From contig JAGMWG010000018.1 in assembly GCA_020744225.1 (NCBI GenBank), positions 868,001 to 932,000 of the forward strand: a DNA stretch of 64,000 bases. Direction: 5' to 3'. The notes under the pieces are model-generated. The model worked only from the letters and a program-made list of their open reading frames with translations. It had not been told where the DNA came from and searched no databases. The translations under genes were made by a program, and so were the position numbers. Every line of letters starts with the position of its first letter. Positions within the stretch are counted from its first letter, which is position 1. This document shows, in pieces, positions 44,245 through 55,664 of this stretch. The stretch is from Paraphoma chrysanthemicola (lineage: Eukaryota > Ascomycota > Dothideomycetes > Pleosporales > Phaeosphaeriaceae).

Positions 44245-46194
44245 ATGAATCGTGTGCTATCAGTTGCATCATGGCTCTCACTCACCTCATTATCTGTGGC
44301 GCAGCTTCCGAAAATAATCCCCTTCTTGGTTACTGGCGGACTTGATGGGTAGGTACACGTTATTCGAGCATATTGAGTACATTTTGCTAACTTGCGAAGC
44401 TGCTCCGCTGGGTCCGAGTTCAATAGTGGCGGTTCAGTTCAGGTCAATGGCTTCAATATACAGGTGCCAAAGAACCTGATTGTCCAGTTCCCAACAGTCT
44501 TCGCACCCTTCAAAGACCTTTGCGGCGCAGGTGCTGCCGGGTTTGAGACTACCGTCGTGGGCAATCTTGTTGGCGAGACCATCATCGCAGGACAAATCAC
44601 AGTCGCCCAAAGGTTTGGTCTTGAAGTTAGTCAAGGCTACATCGCAGCCATCAACTCAGATGGGACTCTCTCGATAGCTGGCGGCGTCAGGGTACGACTT
44701 AACGATCCCGACGGTCTGTTCGGGCCGAAGTTTGACACCGCTCCCATGTGGGTGGCAGACACTTCATCACCAAGCGTCACCTCGTTCTCTGGCTTCCCTA
44801 TGTGCATTCCATATGTGGGCAATACAGAGACATGTCTCAGCTCAAATCGACCAAATGGCCAAAGCTTCAATGCCCCTGATCCTCTCCGGATGGTGCCACT
44901 CAAGGTCGGTGACTTTATCGAATACTCTGGCCTCAAGGTCGGCAGCAATGAGATCCTCGCCTCCGAAATCACCTGCATCAGCCTACATATCACAACCCAG
45001 GCAGGCACCGATGTCCCAAATTACATCCGTGTTGAGGAAATGCTCGTTGGAGTACCAGACACAGCAAATAATGTCGAAGTCGCAGACATCAGGGTGATAG
45101 GATTCCTCTCAAGCTGCGCCAATGCAGTTGTCAACATTCACGCAATCGATGTAGATCCTTGCACTGGCAAAGAAAGCTATCGCCAAGTTGGTATCACAAC
45201 CCCAAAGCAGGAGACTCGCTGCAAATGGGAGGCTCGAATTGCCTCTCCGGCGCAGGCTCCTTACACTCGCGAATATCGTATTACAACAAACACACCCGTG
45301 AAGGAGACCAAAGATGGTGTGAAAGCTGGCCAATATGTTACCCCTGTCACCGAATGGATCTTCCCTGAGGTCGATGTGCCAGGGACCAACCCTCCACCTT
45401 ACCCCTTCGGAGACATCCGCGATCTCGTACAAGGAACTGTTCTCGACGGTAAACAGTTTGGCCCTTTGAGCCCATTTCCAGGCGCCTCACCACCGGCGCC
45501 GTCGAAGAGTTGCAGTCCCAACGATCTCCTAGATCCAAACGCTGCGCCCACACCGACACCAGGCGACAGCCCGACGAATCCGGATCCACCAGTCGCAGTG
45601 CCTCTTGCCACAGTCTTTCAGATCAGTGAGACACAACGCGTTGGCACCAATTTCTTGCTTGTTGGCAGCAACACAGAATCTAAGCTCCAAACCAGCGACC
45701 TCAACTTCAGGTGGAGTCAGACGTCCCCCGCGACGCCATCTGCTAGCATCACAAACGGTGACTCCCCCAACGCAAGTGTGAATGGTCCTAAGGTCACGGC
45801 GGAGACATCATTTGTCTTTGAGCTCGTTGTTAGCCTCAAGTCCAATTCATCTATTTCAAGCAAAGCCAATGTCACAGTCAAGGTCAACCCGACCATCAAC
45901 GATGCCGTCACAATGGATACATATACCTGGGAGTCAAGGCAGTCTGGCACAATTGCTGTGACATGCAGCTCCAACGTTGTGAACGGCGACAACAAAAAGA
46001 TGCAACTCTGGCTCAACACTGGAGCTCAGAAGCTAGACATGATCAACAACGGTGCAGGCGAGTGGGTGCACAACGCCAGAAGCACCAGTCGGCCTACCAA
46101 TCTCAAGTGTGTATCAGACCTGAAGGGAGAGAGCACACAGAGGACGGGTACTCAGACGACATCTCGCAGGCGTAGGCGATACGCAAGTTGGTAA
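44245..46194 (+). CDS. predicted secreted protein, function unknown
   Basis: Exons 44245..44348 and 44400..46194 encode 632 residues (51-bp intron, GTAGGT...GCGAAG). The start MNRVLSVASWLSLTSLSVAQ is a good signal peptide with cleavage near SVAQ; an in-frame ATG four codons upstream is possible. The mature part begins PKIIPFLVTGG, has spaced cysteines (DGCSAG, KDLCGAG, MCIPYVGNTETCL) and a long beta-like region to about residue 400. A Pro/Thr linker (APTPTPGDSPTNPDPPVAVP) leads to an Ig/PKD-like stretch (FVFELVVSLKSNSSISSKAN, then VTVKVNPTINDAVTMDTYTW). Several N-x-S/T sites are present. It ends in SRRRRRYASW, an unusual polybasic tail. I recognise no enzyme motif. It could be a cell-surface or extracellular matrix protein. 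Confidence 0.75.
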
Positions 46195-47158
46195 GTGTGG
46201 GTGCATGTGATTATAAAAAGAATGGACTACACACATGGGCGCGTGGAAAGATGGTTGGATGATTGGTTTGAGGATGATGTTTGACATCTCCGGTGGGACA
46301 CTCCTGAATGCCTTCGCGTGTGCTGAAGTCTGTAGTACACCCTTTATAACATATCCAGGGCATCTAGGCTATTACATTGAGGCTTGTCTTTACTCCTCTA
46401 CTAGCGTTCGCATCTATCCGCGCTGCCCGTAATTGAAGTTGTAGATGGGTTGGATTTGCTGTCCAACCGGACCTGCAAAGGTGTAGTATGCAGAACTGTC
46501 ATCTTTCTAAGTAACACCCTTTATGGTAGACATTCAACCGGCAACCACGTGGTTGTTTGGGAGGTTTCCAAAATTGGTCGTCAGAAGCTGATCGAGCAAG
46601 GGCATCGCTAGCTGGCAAGAGGATCAATTCTTAGGCTTTGTGGTGCCGCTTCCACGCATATTGTACCACGGTGTCCCTGGTCTGTTGAACGCTGCGCCGC
46701 TTCTGAGTGGTGCGGACGCACTTGAGGTGAAACGGTGTTCTCGTGATGCCGCTCTGTTGACGCGCGACTTGGTGCGGCTGTTGCCCCTGACAACGAGACC
46801 CAGACGTAAACCGTGGTGAGGCCCTACGACCAGCAGGCCGCTCGCACTCCGCCCACTGTGCATCTCCAACATTGCATCACTCTTGTATTGCATGCAGCAC
46901 CCGTGAATCCTTAAATTCGCTGCCCATCTGAATAAGACCAGCGCTATCGACACCATCACCCTCGTTTGCACGGCGACTTTCGGCTTCCCGCAACCTGGAA
47001 TCCACGCGCATTCCTCGCCTCTCCGCTTGCCTCTCCGCTTGCCTCCACCTGCACCCCAGTCGCAACCCTACAGCCCACCGCTAAGCTCCCAGACGAGCTC
47101 TCCGCACGCCGGCGGTGCATGCGCGATTGAAGAAGCCGCTGGCAGGTCTGCAGTCACC
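46195..47158. other. intergenic region and ASE1 5' leader
   Basis: This 964-bp gap should hold the ASE1 promoter and leader. A three-codon uORF (ATG CGC GAT TGA, 47119-47130) and an in-frame ATG at 47027 precede the chosen ASE1 start. A minus ORF at 46624-46971 has no support. Confidence 0.5.
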
Positions 47159-49519
47159 ATGGACACGAGCTACCTCGCCCAGCAGGTCACCACCATCATA
47201 GGCCAGCTGCACGGCCTCTTCGACGAGATCGGCGTCCCCAGCCATGAGCGGGACTCGCGCGAGGCGGAGGTGCGATGCGCCCCTCACCTGTTGTTTTGCC
47301 CTGTCGCTAACAAGTCCACAGCTCTTCTCTGCACTGTCCGAGACATTGCATAACCAGCTGCGACATGTCACCAACGAGAAGCACGAGATGACAGAAGAAG
47401 CCAACCGTCTCATCAAGACGATTAAGCAAATGGAGGCATCGCTAGAGGACAACAAACCCAACCCCAACTACGACGACCACGGCGACGCGCCCATCACATA
47501 CCCGTTGACGCGGTGTCTTCAAGGCCTGAAGGAGAAGTACAGCGCAGTCAGCAAACTACACCGCGAGCGCTTCGAACAAGTCCGGAAGTTGGCGGAAGCG
47601 CTCGAGTCTTACGCGTCGCACCTTGAGACGTCTTTCGTCCAGATCAAGCTCCCTCCCACAGCACAAAACGCCGCCGTCTCACCTTCTTTCGATATCTCGC
47701 CGTCTTATGTCGCCAAGCTGGATGCTGAGTTCACCCGTGTCTACGAGGAATACACGCGGCGCATCAGTACGGTGCGGATAATGTGCCAGGAAATCATTCA
47801 ACTGTGGGCGGAGCTTGGAACCCCACAGGCGCAGACGGACAGTGCCATTGTGCAGTGTCATCGTGATGCGCCGGAGCAGCTTGGCCTGCACCTGGACGAT
47901 TTGGCGCAGCTGAAGGCAAAGAAAGAGCGACTGCTGGAGGAGAAGCGCGGCCGCGAGCGACGGCTGGGTCAGTTGCGCAACACCATCGAAGAGCTGTGGG
48001 AACGTTTGGGCATCGAGCAACACGAGCGAAGGCAGTTTCTCAACAGCAACCGCGGCTGCGGCCTGCGAACGATCAACGAGTACGAAGACGAGCTGGCCAG
48101 GCTCAATGAGCTGAAGCGCCAAAACCTGCACTTGTTCGTTGAGGAAGCGCGGTGCAAACTCCAAGAGCTATGGGATGCATTGTACTTCTCGGAAGAGGAG
48201 ATGCTTGATTTTACGCCTGCCTTCTCCGACGTCTGCAGCGATGCTCTTCTTTCAGCGCACGAGGCCGAGATCGCTAGGCTGGAGGCGCTGAAAGAACAGA
48301 GGTTGCCCATCCTGCAGAAGATCGATCGGCACCGCGAGCTTATCAAGGAGCGCAACGAGCTTGCACAATCGAGTCAAGATGCCTCGCGGCTGATGGCTCG
48401 CGGCCAGAAGGGCGAGAAGCGTGATCCAGGGAAGCTGCTGCGAGAGGAGAAGATGCGTAAGCGCATCGCGAAGGAGCTTCCCAAGGTTGAATCGGTATGT
48501 TACGCAACTGAGGAAAGTGAGTTTGAGCTGACCAGCCACAGGATTTGAAACACACACTCGAATCATGGGAAGACGAATATGGCCGTCCGTTCCTTGTTCA
48601 TGGTCAACGATACCTCGACGAGCTGTACGCATCTGCATCCAAGGCTGCTCCACCGCGAGCCAAAACGCCTTCAAACTCGGCCATGCCTGCCAGTAAGCCT
48701 ACCACTGCACCCAAATCTGCTCCCGCTAGTCGCGCCGGCACTGTTCGTGGACCTCCTCCAAGTCGAGCCAAAACGCCTGTATCCAATTTCGGAGCAAGCG
48801 TTTCTCGCAATCCGCTCGCCAGCTCTGTAATGTCGGCAGCGTCTGGAGCGAAGAGCCCATCCAAAATCCCCGCGCGTGCCCCTCTGAAGAACATGCCTCA
48901 TGGTGGTAATTCACCGGAACGTCGGCCACCGCCGCCTTCGAGGGAAGACTCATCCACAATTCGAAAGATGCCTCCTCCGATGGCTCCGCCTCCGCGAATG
49001 AAGGATCTCTTCGTTCCACCGGAGCCTGCTGACACACCCATGAATCGCTTCGAGTTCAATCGCGGTGACCGCAGCGAGAGCATCGTTCGTAACGTTCCAC
49101 CAGAGGATCCCTACGATGATCGGCCATACATGGCACACAACCACAGCGTGCGCGCCGGCTATGCCCCAACGTACCCACCTTCGTCTTTAACATCTTCTAG
49201 CAGCAGGCAGATTTCGCAGACCTCTTCGACCGGAACAGGTGCCACTATGCAGTCTGGTTCAGAGAATTGGGAAACATTCAGCGAACAGTCAGACGACCCT
49301 CCCGAGAATGACATCGACTTTCAACAGTATCGTCAGCGCCAAATGAAGCGATTTACACCAGACGGCGGCCATGCGGCGAGTCCGCGAGGCGTCCAAGGCA
49401 AGAAGATCCGAAGCATACGGAACGTCGATGGCGGAGACCTCATGATAGAACACGATGGCCGAATGGTCCGTGTCGTTGAAGGCTCTGAGGCCGGATGGAC
49501 CGATGACGGCGACTATTGA
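47159..49519 (+). CDS. ASE1: anaphase spindle elongation protein, MAP65/ASE1/PRC1 family
   Basis: Exons 47159..47269, 47322..48494 and 48542..49519 encode 753 residues (introns 52 and 47 bp). The family bundles antiparallel microtubules in the spindle midzone. Long helical, heptad-like stretches cover about 35-420: TEEANRLIKTIKQMEASLED, LKEKYSAVSKLHRERFEQV, LKAKKERLLEEKRGRERRLG and NTIEELWERLGIEQHERRQF. The conserved microtubule-binding spectrin part is QELWDALYFSEEEMLDFTPA, then RGQKGEKRDPGKLLREEKMR and KELPKVES. The tail after LESWEDEYGRPFLVHGQRYL is Ser/Pro/Arg-rich and likely disordered, with Ser/Thr-Pro sites suited to CDK control. The ATG at 47159 (caccATGg) is favoured over one at 47027. 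Confidence 0.92.
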
Positions 49520-51835
49520 TACAACGCTGTCTGGAGTGTCTCCTGCCAATCCCTTACTCGCACTCGCTCACGAGACGACTGCACGTATCACGGCCCACGT
49601 CATTCGTGGTGATGATCAGTCTACGTTTCCTTCTCTTCGACCTGACCACTTGCATCTCATATCTGTAATTGTTGCATGCGCGGCTTGAGTCGGCCTGCAA
49701 ATGCTGGAAAAATTCTTTCGACTCACCTCTTCTTTTCACAACGGCTGCTACACCGTAGAGCCGCTTCGTCGAGGTGGACTGGGCACCATTGCATGTCACC
49801 TCTGTACCGAAGCTGCAACTAAAGATGTGCGCTACTTCCTTCGAGCGTTGCGGCCATAAAGAGCGAAGCGGGTCGAAGCTCTTTTCTTTTCTTTCGCGTG
49901 GATTGATTGCTAGCTGGAGTATGGTGGGGCACAGGCGTACATGGGGCGGCATTTTGGGATAGCCTTGAGCGTTGGCTATTTGTCTGATTCTTCATGTTCG
50001 GTGTGGGCGATGCGAGACGCATATGGGCATGTCTCAAAGTAGTAAGGATGGGGTGATAGTCCCCTGCGGACAAACGTGTACCACTACGATTGAGCTGCAA
50101 CAATGCAAAACATGATATTGCAGCCTAGGCACACGGTGTGTCACTTCAGTGGCAGAAAGAGTCGCGGACATGCTTTCATTGTGATGCACAAGGTGACTCA
50201 ACAGATTCTTGCCCGCAAAAAGGAAGCCGATACTGAGCTGAAGAACAGCAGGCTGTATCGAGAGTTATTATGCTCGACTCATTGTATATGTTCAGACGTC
50301 GCTGTAATTGTATGCTCGATGCTTGTTTGCAGGCTGTCATCTGCTAGGTGCATGCATGTTCCCGTCACCACAGAGCCGCCGCCAGGCCAGTGACTCTTCA
50401 ACCTTCCGCATCTGTGCAAGAGATCCCCTTAGGCCCGAAAGAGAAGGTGGGAGCGAGTCAAAGCAAAAAGTGACAGCTGGTAGCTCCCGCGAGCGGCGCG
50501 CTTTGTGCAAGGCGAAGGAACACGGGGAGTGCGCACTACCTTCTGCAATTGCAGGTCCCCGGCAGAACAATGTTTGAGTGCATACAACGGGCGCTGGTGG
50601 ACATGGATTCTTGGACACCCTCCCAGCAGGTCGCTCATGCACCCCACAGCTTGTTCAGGCAAGACGCGTGCTAAGCCCTGCAAGACAGACTTGCGTGCAT
50701 GGAGCCACTCGCGGACGAGATAACGATAAGCACGCTTACAGGCTGGTCGGGTCGGGGTGTCGTCCGGTCAAGGGCGCCGGACGCGCTGCAGTACGATGTG
50801 GTCATCTAGATATCACTGTGAACGCGCGACTCATCGCTGTAATCATGACTGTGAGATGGGGATGGGGGTCCAAGCTGAAGCAGCCTCAATCGTGTCGCAG
50901 TCATGTTTTTGATTGTCTTGTTCAAGCAGTGTTCCAGAAGACAGGGGCCGTGGGGCAGGGCCGAGAGGTGCGGTGGGTAGATCGTGGAGGTGGCGGCACG
51001 ACTCCGGGATTCGGGAGGCGCCTATGCACATCAACGAACATCATACTTGCAGTGCTAAATGCGTAGGTCTGGTAGGAATAGACAGCACATGCGTTTGTGT
51101 GCACGGGACATCTTTTTGCTCATATCATGCTCCCCACAAGCTTACGTGGAAGTATTGGAGCATTTGCGACACAAACACGCGCGGTAGGCGGATGCCCTCG
51201 AATAAGCCCGGCTGCGCGCCGAAGAGTCCATGTCGCGCATGCGGAACTGGCCGGGCTGCCGCAGCCTTCACATGGGATCAGCGACGTGGAGTGCTGAGAA
51301 GGACAGCGTGGGCAGTCCGCGAAGGCAATCGACAGCGTGGCCCTTCAGCCGCGCCGTGTCTCAGCGGTGCCTGGACTGCAACGAGGCCCAGCGGCGCTCC
51401 GTGACACTGCAGCCCGGTCGTGTGCTCCTGTTGTTGCCCACGCGAGTGCTCTTTATTACATATCCGCACCCCGATAGCCCGCTGCCCTTGCTGTCATTCC
51501 ACCAGACGTATCTTATCGCCGCCTCCTCCACCTGCCTATCCTCTGCTACCTCACTCGAGCTCCCCGCCTCTCTCATGCTTCATTCTTAATAACCTCACTG
51601 TCCACATATCTGCACAGCACCCAGCCATCTGCCACGGCCACGTTCGGCCAAATCGGTCCCTGCAGGTGTGATGTTCCTTACGAGCTCCCCTTGGTGCCGC
51701 CATCCAATCCCAATCCAGCAATAACGTAACAACAATCCATATCCTCTTCCCGAGAAACGTCACAGACGCCTAGCCGTACCTGGCAGCGACCCATCCCTAG
51801 TCACGGGGTGCTCGCCGTGAAGGCCTCCGCGCAAT
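49520..51835. other. long intergenic region, 2.3 kb
   Basis: It should contain the ASE1 3' UTR and a long upstream region for the 51836 gene. Several ORFs of 60-160 codons overlap on both strands without recognisable domains. No repeat or RNA gene was identified. Confidence 0.45.
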
Positions 51836-53311
51836 ATGATGTACTCGCCAAGGTCGTTTCCGTACCTCCAACAGTCTCCGCCCTCGTCGCGCTCCAAATC
51901 AGACAAGATGGGCACGCGTGTAGCGAGGAATTCCTCTTCGCCGCGTACCGTCCGGCCTGCAGAGAAGCCCTTGCCGAACACTTCAGAGTCCATCTTTCCC
52001 CCCGAACCAAGAGAAGTGCACACTGCCGCGGCCATGCACTCGCACTCGAAGCCCGTTGTCATCCCGCCCCGCATGCCTTCGCGAACAGCCGCCACTACCA
52101 CCCAGACCGTAAGAGCGCGAGGACCGAACGGTGCCAGATCAACTCGCACACACAGCTCTCACAACCCAGGCGCAATCCCACCTGCCGTCGCGGCGCTGCT
52201 GGCCGTCACCTCGATTCCAAAGCTGCCACCCCGCCGCCGCAAGCCAGCCATGGCCGACCGAAGGATTTCCATGGACGAGCTGATCCAGGAATGGAAGCAG
52301 GATGATAGTGAGGTACCTCCTTCTCTTGTAGGTTCGCCGCTGGACCTGCTCTTAGGTCGCGTGGACGAGAGCGAAGACGAATACGGCAGCCTCCAGAGCA
52401 TGGAGCAAGAGAAGGGGTTATTTTCAGCGTCCAGGTCAATATCCAGCGAGTCGCTGGCCACTCTGCCACCTTCACTCGACTACGACGATCCCTCGTTCTC
52501 GTCACATTGGGATAATCTCAGCACACCAGAATCCGTGAGCCGCAAGTCGCTTCCAGAACGCAAGGAGAGGGTTGTCAACTCCCCTCCCAAGGAGGACTGC
52601 GTTTTGGACCACCCGCTGCTACACTTTGGCCCCGAAGAGTGCGAAGACATTGTCACCCATGATATTACTGAAATCATCGAATCTATGCCCGCTTCGACCG
52701 AACGCTTCAAATCCTTCAAATCAAATCTCACCGCTTCGCTCCAGGCCCTGAAGTCTGCTGCGAAATCATTCTCAAACTTTACAGCGCCCAGCGTTCCTCC
52801 TGACGATTTCCTCACGCGGTCGTTACTGTCACCCAACTTTACAAGCGAAATGCGGCCAAAACACCTTGAAGGATTGCCTTCTCCCGCGCTGCGACGATAC
52901 CTCAATCCCCAACCCGCGCCCATATCGCCCACGGAATTATCAATGCAGCTACACGATTCGTTCATGATCGACGCCGATGCCGACACCCATGCGCCGATGA
53001 TACAAATGCAAACGTACGACCGCCGGGGCCGCTCAAAAAGCCGCCGACGCACCTCGGATCCTTTTTCCGAGGCTGGACGAGCATTGTCCTCACCCCCGAC
53101 TGTCCGTCAACGCGAGCCTCGTGAGAACAGCGATTTTCTGCGCGTTATTGTTCTCGAGATGAACATGCGCCGAGTCGGCAAGCTCGACGCGAAGGCCGTC
53201 GGCAGAGCGCGCATTTGGCTCCCGCCAAGGAAAACCGGCTCTGGCAAGGCGCCAACGAATCCGGGCGCAAATGGTGTCCCTGATAGATGGATTGGAATTG
53301 CCGCAAAGTGA
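51836..53311 (+). CDS. conserved-looking fungal protein, function unknown
   Basis: A single exon encodes 491 residues; the second codon is also ATG, so the start may be 51839. Much of it is Ser/Pro-rich and disordered. Islands that look folded are NPGAIPPAVAALLAVTSIPK, ISMDELIQEWKQDD, HPLLHFGPEECEDIVTHDIT and RFKSFKSNLTASLQALKSAA. The C-terminus has FLRVIVLEMNMRRVGKLDAK, then GRARIWLPPRK and VPDRWIGIAAK. I recall such islands in uncharacterised Pezizomycotina proteins. A basic RRGRSKSRRRTSDP run could be a nuclear signal or kinase target. The function is unknown, and I see no membrane segment. Confidence 0.7.
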   Translation: MMYSPRSFPYLQQSPPSSRSKSDKMGTRVARNSSSPRTVRPAEKPLPNTSESIFPPEPREVHTAAAMHSHSKPVVIPPRMPSRTAATTTQTVRARGPNGARSTRTHSSHNPGAIPPAVAALLAVTSIPKLPPRRRKPAMADRRISMDELIQEWKQDDSEVPPSLVGSPLDLLLGRVDESEDEYGSLQSMEQEKGLFSASRSISSESLATLPPSLDYDDPSFSSHWDNLSTPESVSRKSLPERKERVVNSPPKEDCVLDHPLLHFGPEECEDIVTHDITEIIESMPASTERFKSFKSNLTASLQALKSAAKSFSNFTAPSVPPDDFLTRSLLSPNFTSEMRPKHLEGLPSPALRRYLNPQPAPISPTELSMQLHDSFMIDADADTHAPMIQMQTYDRRGRSKSRRRTSDPFSEAGRALSSPPTVRQREPRENSDFLRVIVLEMNMRRVGKLDAKAVGRARIWLPPRKTGSGKAPTNPGANGVPDRWIGIAAK

Positions 53312-55206
53312 TTGCACTAGCAGAGCAATTTTGTTAGGCCATCCTGGACTTTGGCAACCGTTGTGCGCGTCGGGCACGCATGCAGGAAGACCCTCGTTCC
53401 GTTCACACAACATCGTGACCGATGACACACCTAGCGCGGTGCCGCATCCTTGAAAACCTACCAATCCCAGTTGACGTCAGGCTACGCAGGCACCCTGGAG
53501 TCGATCGGACTTCCCACTTCTCCTCGGAGCAAAGTGCCCGCCGGCAAGTTTAGCGGCGTCGCAATTGTGGGCTTTGTCCACCATAGTGACCGTTGCCTCG
53601 GAAAACTCTACCTGGACTGCACACGAGTGCCTGTGCACATGGACGGCTCCGGCTAAACGCTCTACGACGAGTAGCGCAATGGCCAATTATTCCTGTCAGA
53701 TCGGCCTTCGGCGACAATCCCGGCTGTGGGCCCGACCGAAGGAAGACACAGTTACACAAGATCCTACGTATGCAGCCTCATGTTCCTGCATCATGGCCAC
53801 GAGACCGGGGAAAACGTCGTCGTCTCCATTCAAATCAGTGGGACGACACCGAAATGATTCCGCTGAGACACAATTCGCTCGGAGCGGCACGCCGGGACAC
53901 GCCGACTCCAGAAGTGGGGGCACACGCGTTACACATTCGCATCGAGCAATCGTCGAGTAACAAGTGGAACATTAGATTTGCTTTGATCAGCGCCAGAAAG
54001 AGAAATGGGCGATCACTGTCTCGGCAAGCAATTTTGATTTTGTGTTTTTTTTCGCACTGTGCGCAAGTTTAGCGATATTTTTCATTTTTACGCATGAGGA
54101 GTTGGAGCGAAATTGGCAGGTGACGGTCAAGCGCTGACCGCATTTTGCGACTTGGGATATTATCACATTGCATTGCATGGCTCCTTTTATTTTCCCTGTA
54201 CTGTGTATTGAATGTAAAGAAGAATCTGCTAGCGCGGCATCAGTGCAACAAGTAGATGGAATGACCAGGCTTCACAGTCATAAGTGCATATCAACACACC
54301 TTCCTCTATTGGACGCTCCGGATCTTCATGGTGGAATGTGCTCTCGAAATGAATGCCTTGAATGTCACTCGAATGGCGGTCTACGAAACGTTACAGCTCG
54401 CCTCATGTGCAAGCCGGCGGCCTAGCTAAGCTACTGAAGACGCCAGTCAAAGGGATGACAGCCTGTTGTTGGTAGGGTTGTTCGCCTCTGCCCGGGACCA
54501 AGGTTGTCTGAATCCAGCATTTCAATTGATGCGAACACTCGAAAATCTCCACAGCACGACGTGACCTTTGCATTTCTTGATTTTGCTCTCACTTACCAAA
54601 GGCTCACTGTACGCACATTGACAATATGTCATATTGCTCGGTAGGATACCGAACATGCTGTCAATCCAAAATAAAAGTATTGCATCAATCGTGGGGTTTC
54701 GGTGTTCTGCTTGCTCCTCTGTCAACTCAAGCTCAGCACGCTTGCAAACCAAACTAGCACGCTTGCAAACCAAACTTGCACAAAGCATTTTCTGTACGAT
54801 AGTGACAGTGGCAAAACGCCACTTGAAGTATAGCCATAGATTCAGCGAATCTATTTCACGAGCACTAAGTGGTGTGAAGTTCGTGGTGCTCAATACAGAC
54901 AATGAGACAGCTTTTGACAACCCTGTCGTCCCGACTACTAGAGCGCAGTGTATACCTTCAAGGCCTCAGCGCTCCAAGTTGTCACTACACGTGTCACAAA
55001 CACCAGTGATCACAGTATTATATTGCAGTTTCTAAACAACCCCAAAGGTCGTGGTGTTGGCGGTAGGGGAAAGGGCGAGAGGGAGTCAGTCTGCATTTAG
55101 TTTAGCGCACGCTGGCGCAAAAAAAATCCTCTTCCACACACCAAGCTTCACAACGCAACTCGGGAGGAGGTGATATGAGATTAGCTGCAAAAGATGCGCA
55201 AAAAGA
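53312..55206. other. long intergenic region, 1.9 kb
   Basis: No convincing gene. It contains a perfect 21-bp tandem duplication (54735-54776) and several A/T tracts near 54040-54090. Short ORFs on both strands look random. Confidence 0.5.
54735..54776. repeat. perfect 21-bp tandem duplication
   Basis: The unit AGCACGCTTGCAAACCAAAC followed by T occurs twice in immediate succession (54735-54755 and 54756-54776) without a mismatch, suggesting a recent duplication. Confidence 0.9.
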
Positions 55207-55291
55207 TGACCTAACCAGGGGTCGAACCTGGAATCTCTTGATTTGTCGAACTGAATCGTAGTCAAGCGCCTTGCCATTGGGCCATTAGGCC
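55207..55291 (-). tRNA. tRNA-Arg (anticodon ACG) with 13-nt intron
   Basis: Read on the minus strand, the acceptor stem GGCCTAA (55291-55285) pairs with TTAGGTC, including one G-U pair. The D arm is GCC-CAATGGCAA-GGC. The anticodon stem CTTGA pairs with TCAAG around loop CTACGA, giving anticodon ACG at 55259-55257. The T arm is CCAGG-TTCGACC-CCTGG, and the discriminator base is A. An intron of about 13 nt (55255-55243) follows position 37, the standard site for nuclear tRNA introns. A TTTTT run directly after the 3' end is the Pol III terminator. Inosine at position 34 would let it read CGU, CGC and CGA. The CCA end is not encoded. Confidence 0.93.
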
Positions 55292-55664
55292 GATGAATCG
55301 GATGATTTATGGATTGTGGAAAAACTATACACAATATATCTACAATATCGTGTCCTCACAGACAGCAGAGTCCCCATACTGATGGTGATCTTTGATTGAG
55401 AAGTTTTTGTGTGGTTCAAGTGGGGTAATCTTCGCTTGTGGAGTGGGGCAGCGCAGTATTTACATGTCGCTTTTCACGCGAGACTCCCATGAACACCATG
55501 CTGTAACCACTATCCTAGAGGCTGAGTTTTGACACACAACCGGTCACTAGGTAATTGATAAGAAACTTCGTACATGAAACGCTCCATCTATGCCCGCTTG
55601 TGCCTTAACGCCACGCTCAAATGCTATCAAACCGTAATGCCGTTGTAGTATACACCATTTAATA
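55292..55664. other. intergenic region between TEL1 3' end and tRNA
   Basis: This 373-bp gap should contain the TEL1 3' UTR and the upstream flank of the tRNA. I see nothing else. Confidence 0.5.

Noticed and set aside
51230..51589. 119-codon plus ORF and neighbours upstream of the 51836 gene
   Set aside because: Several overlapping frames are equally open in this GC-rich stretch, and none has a protein-like pattern.
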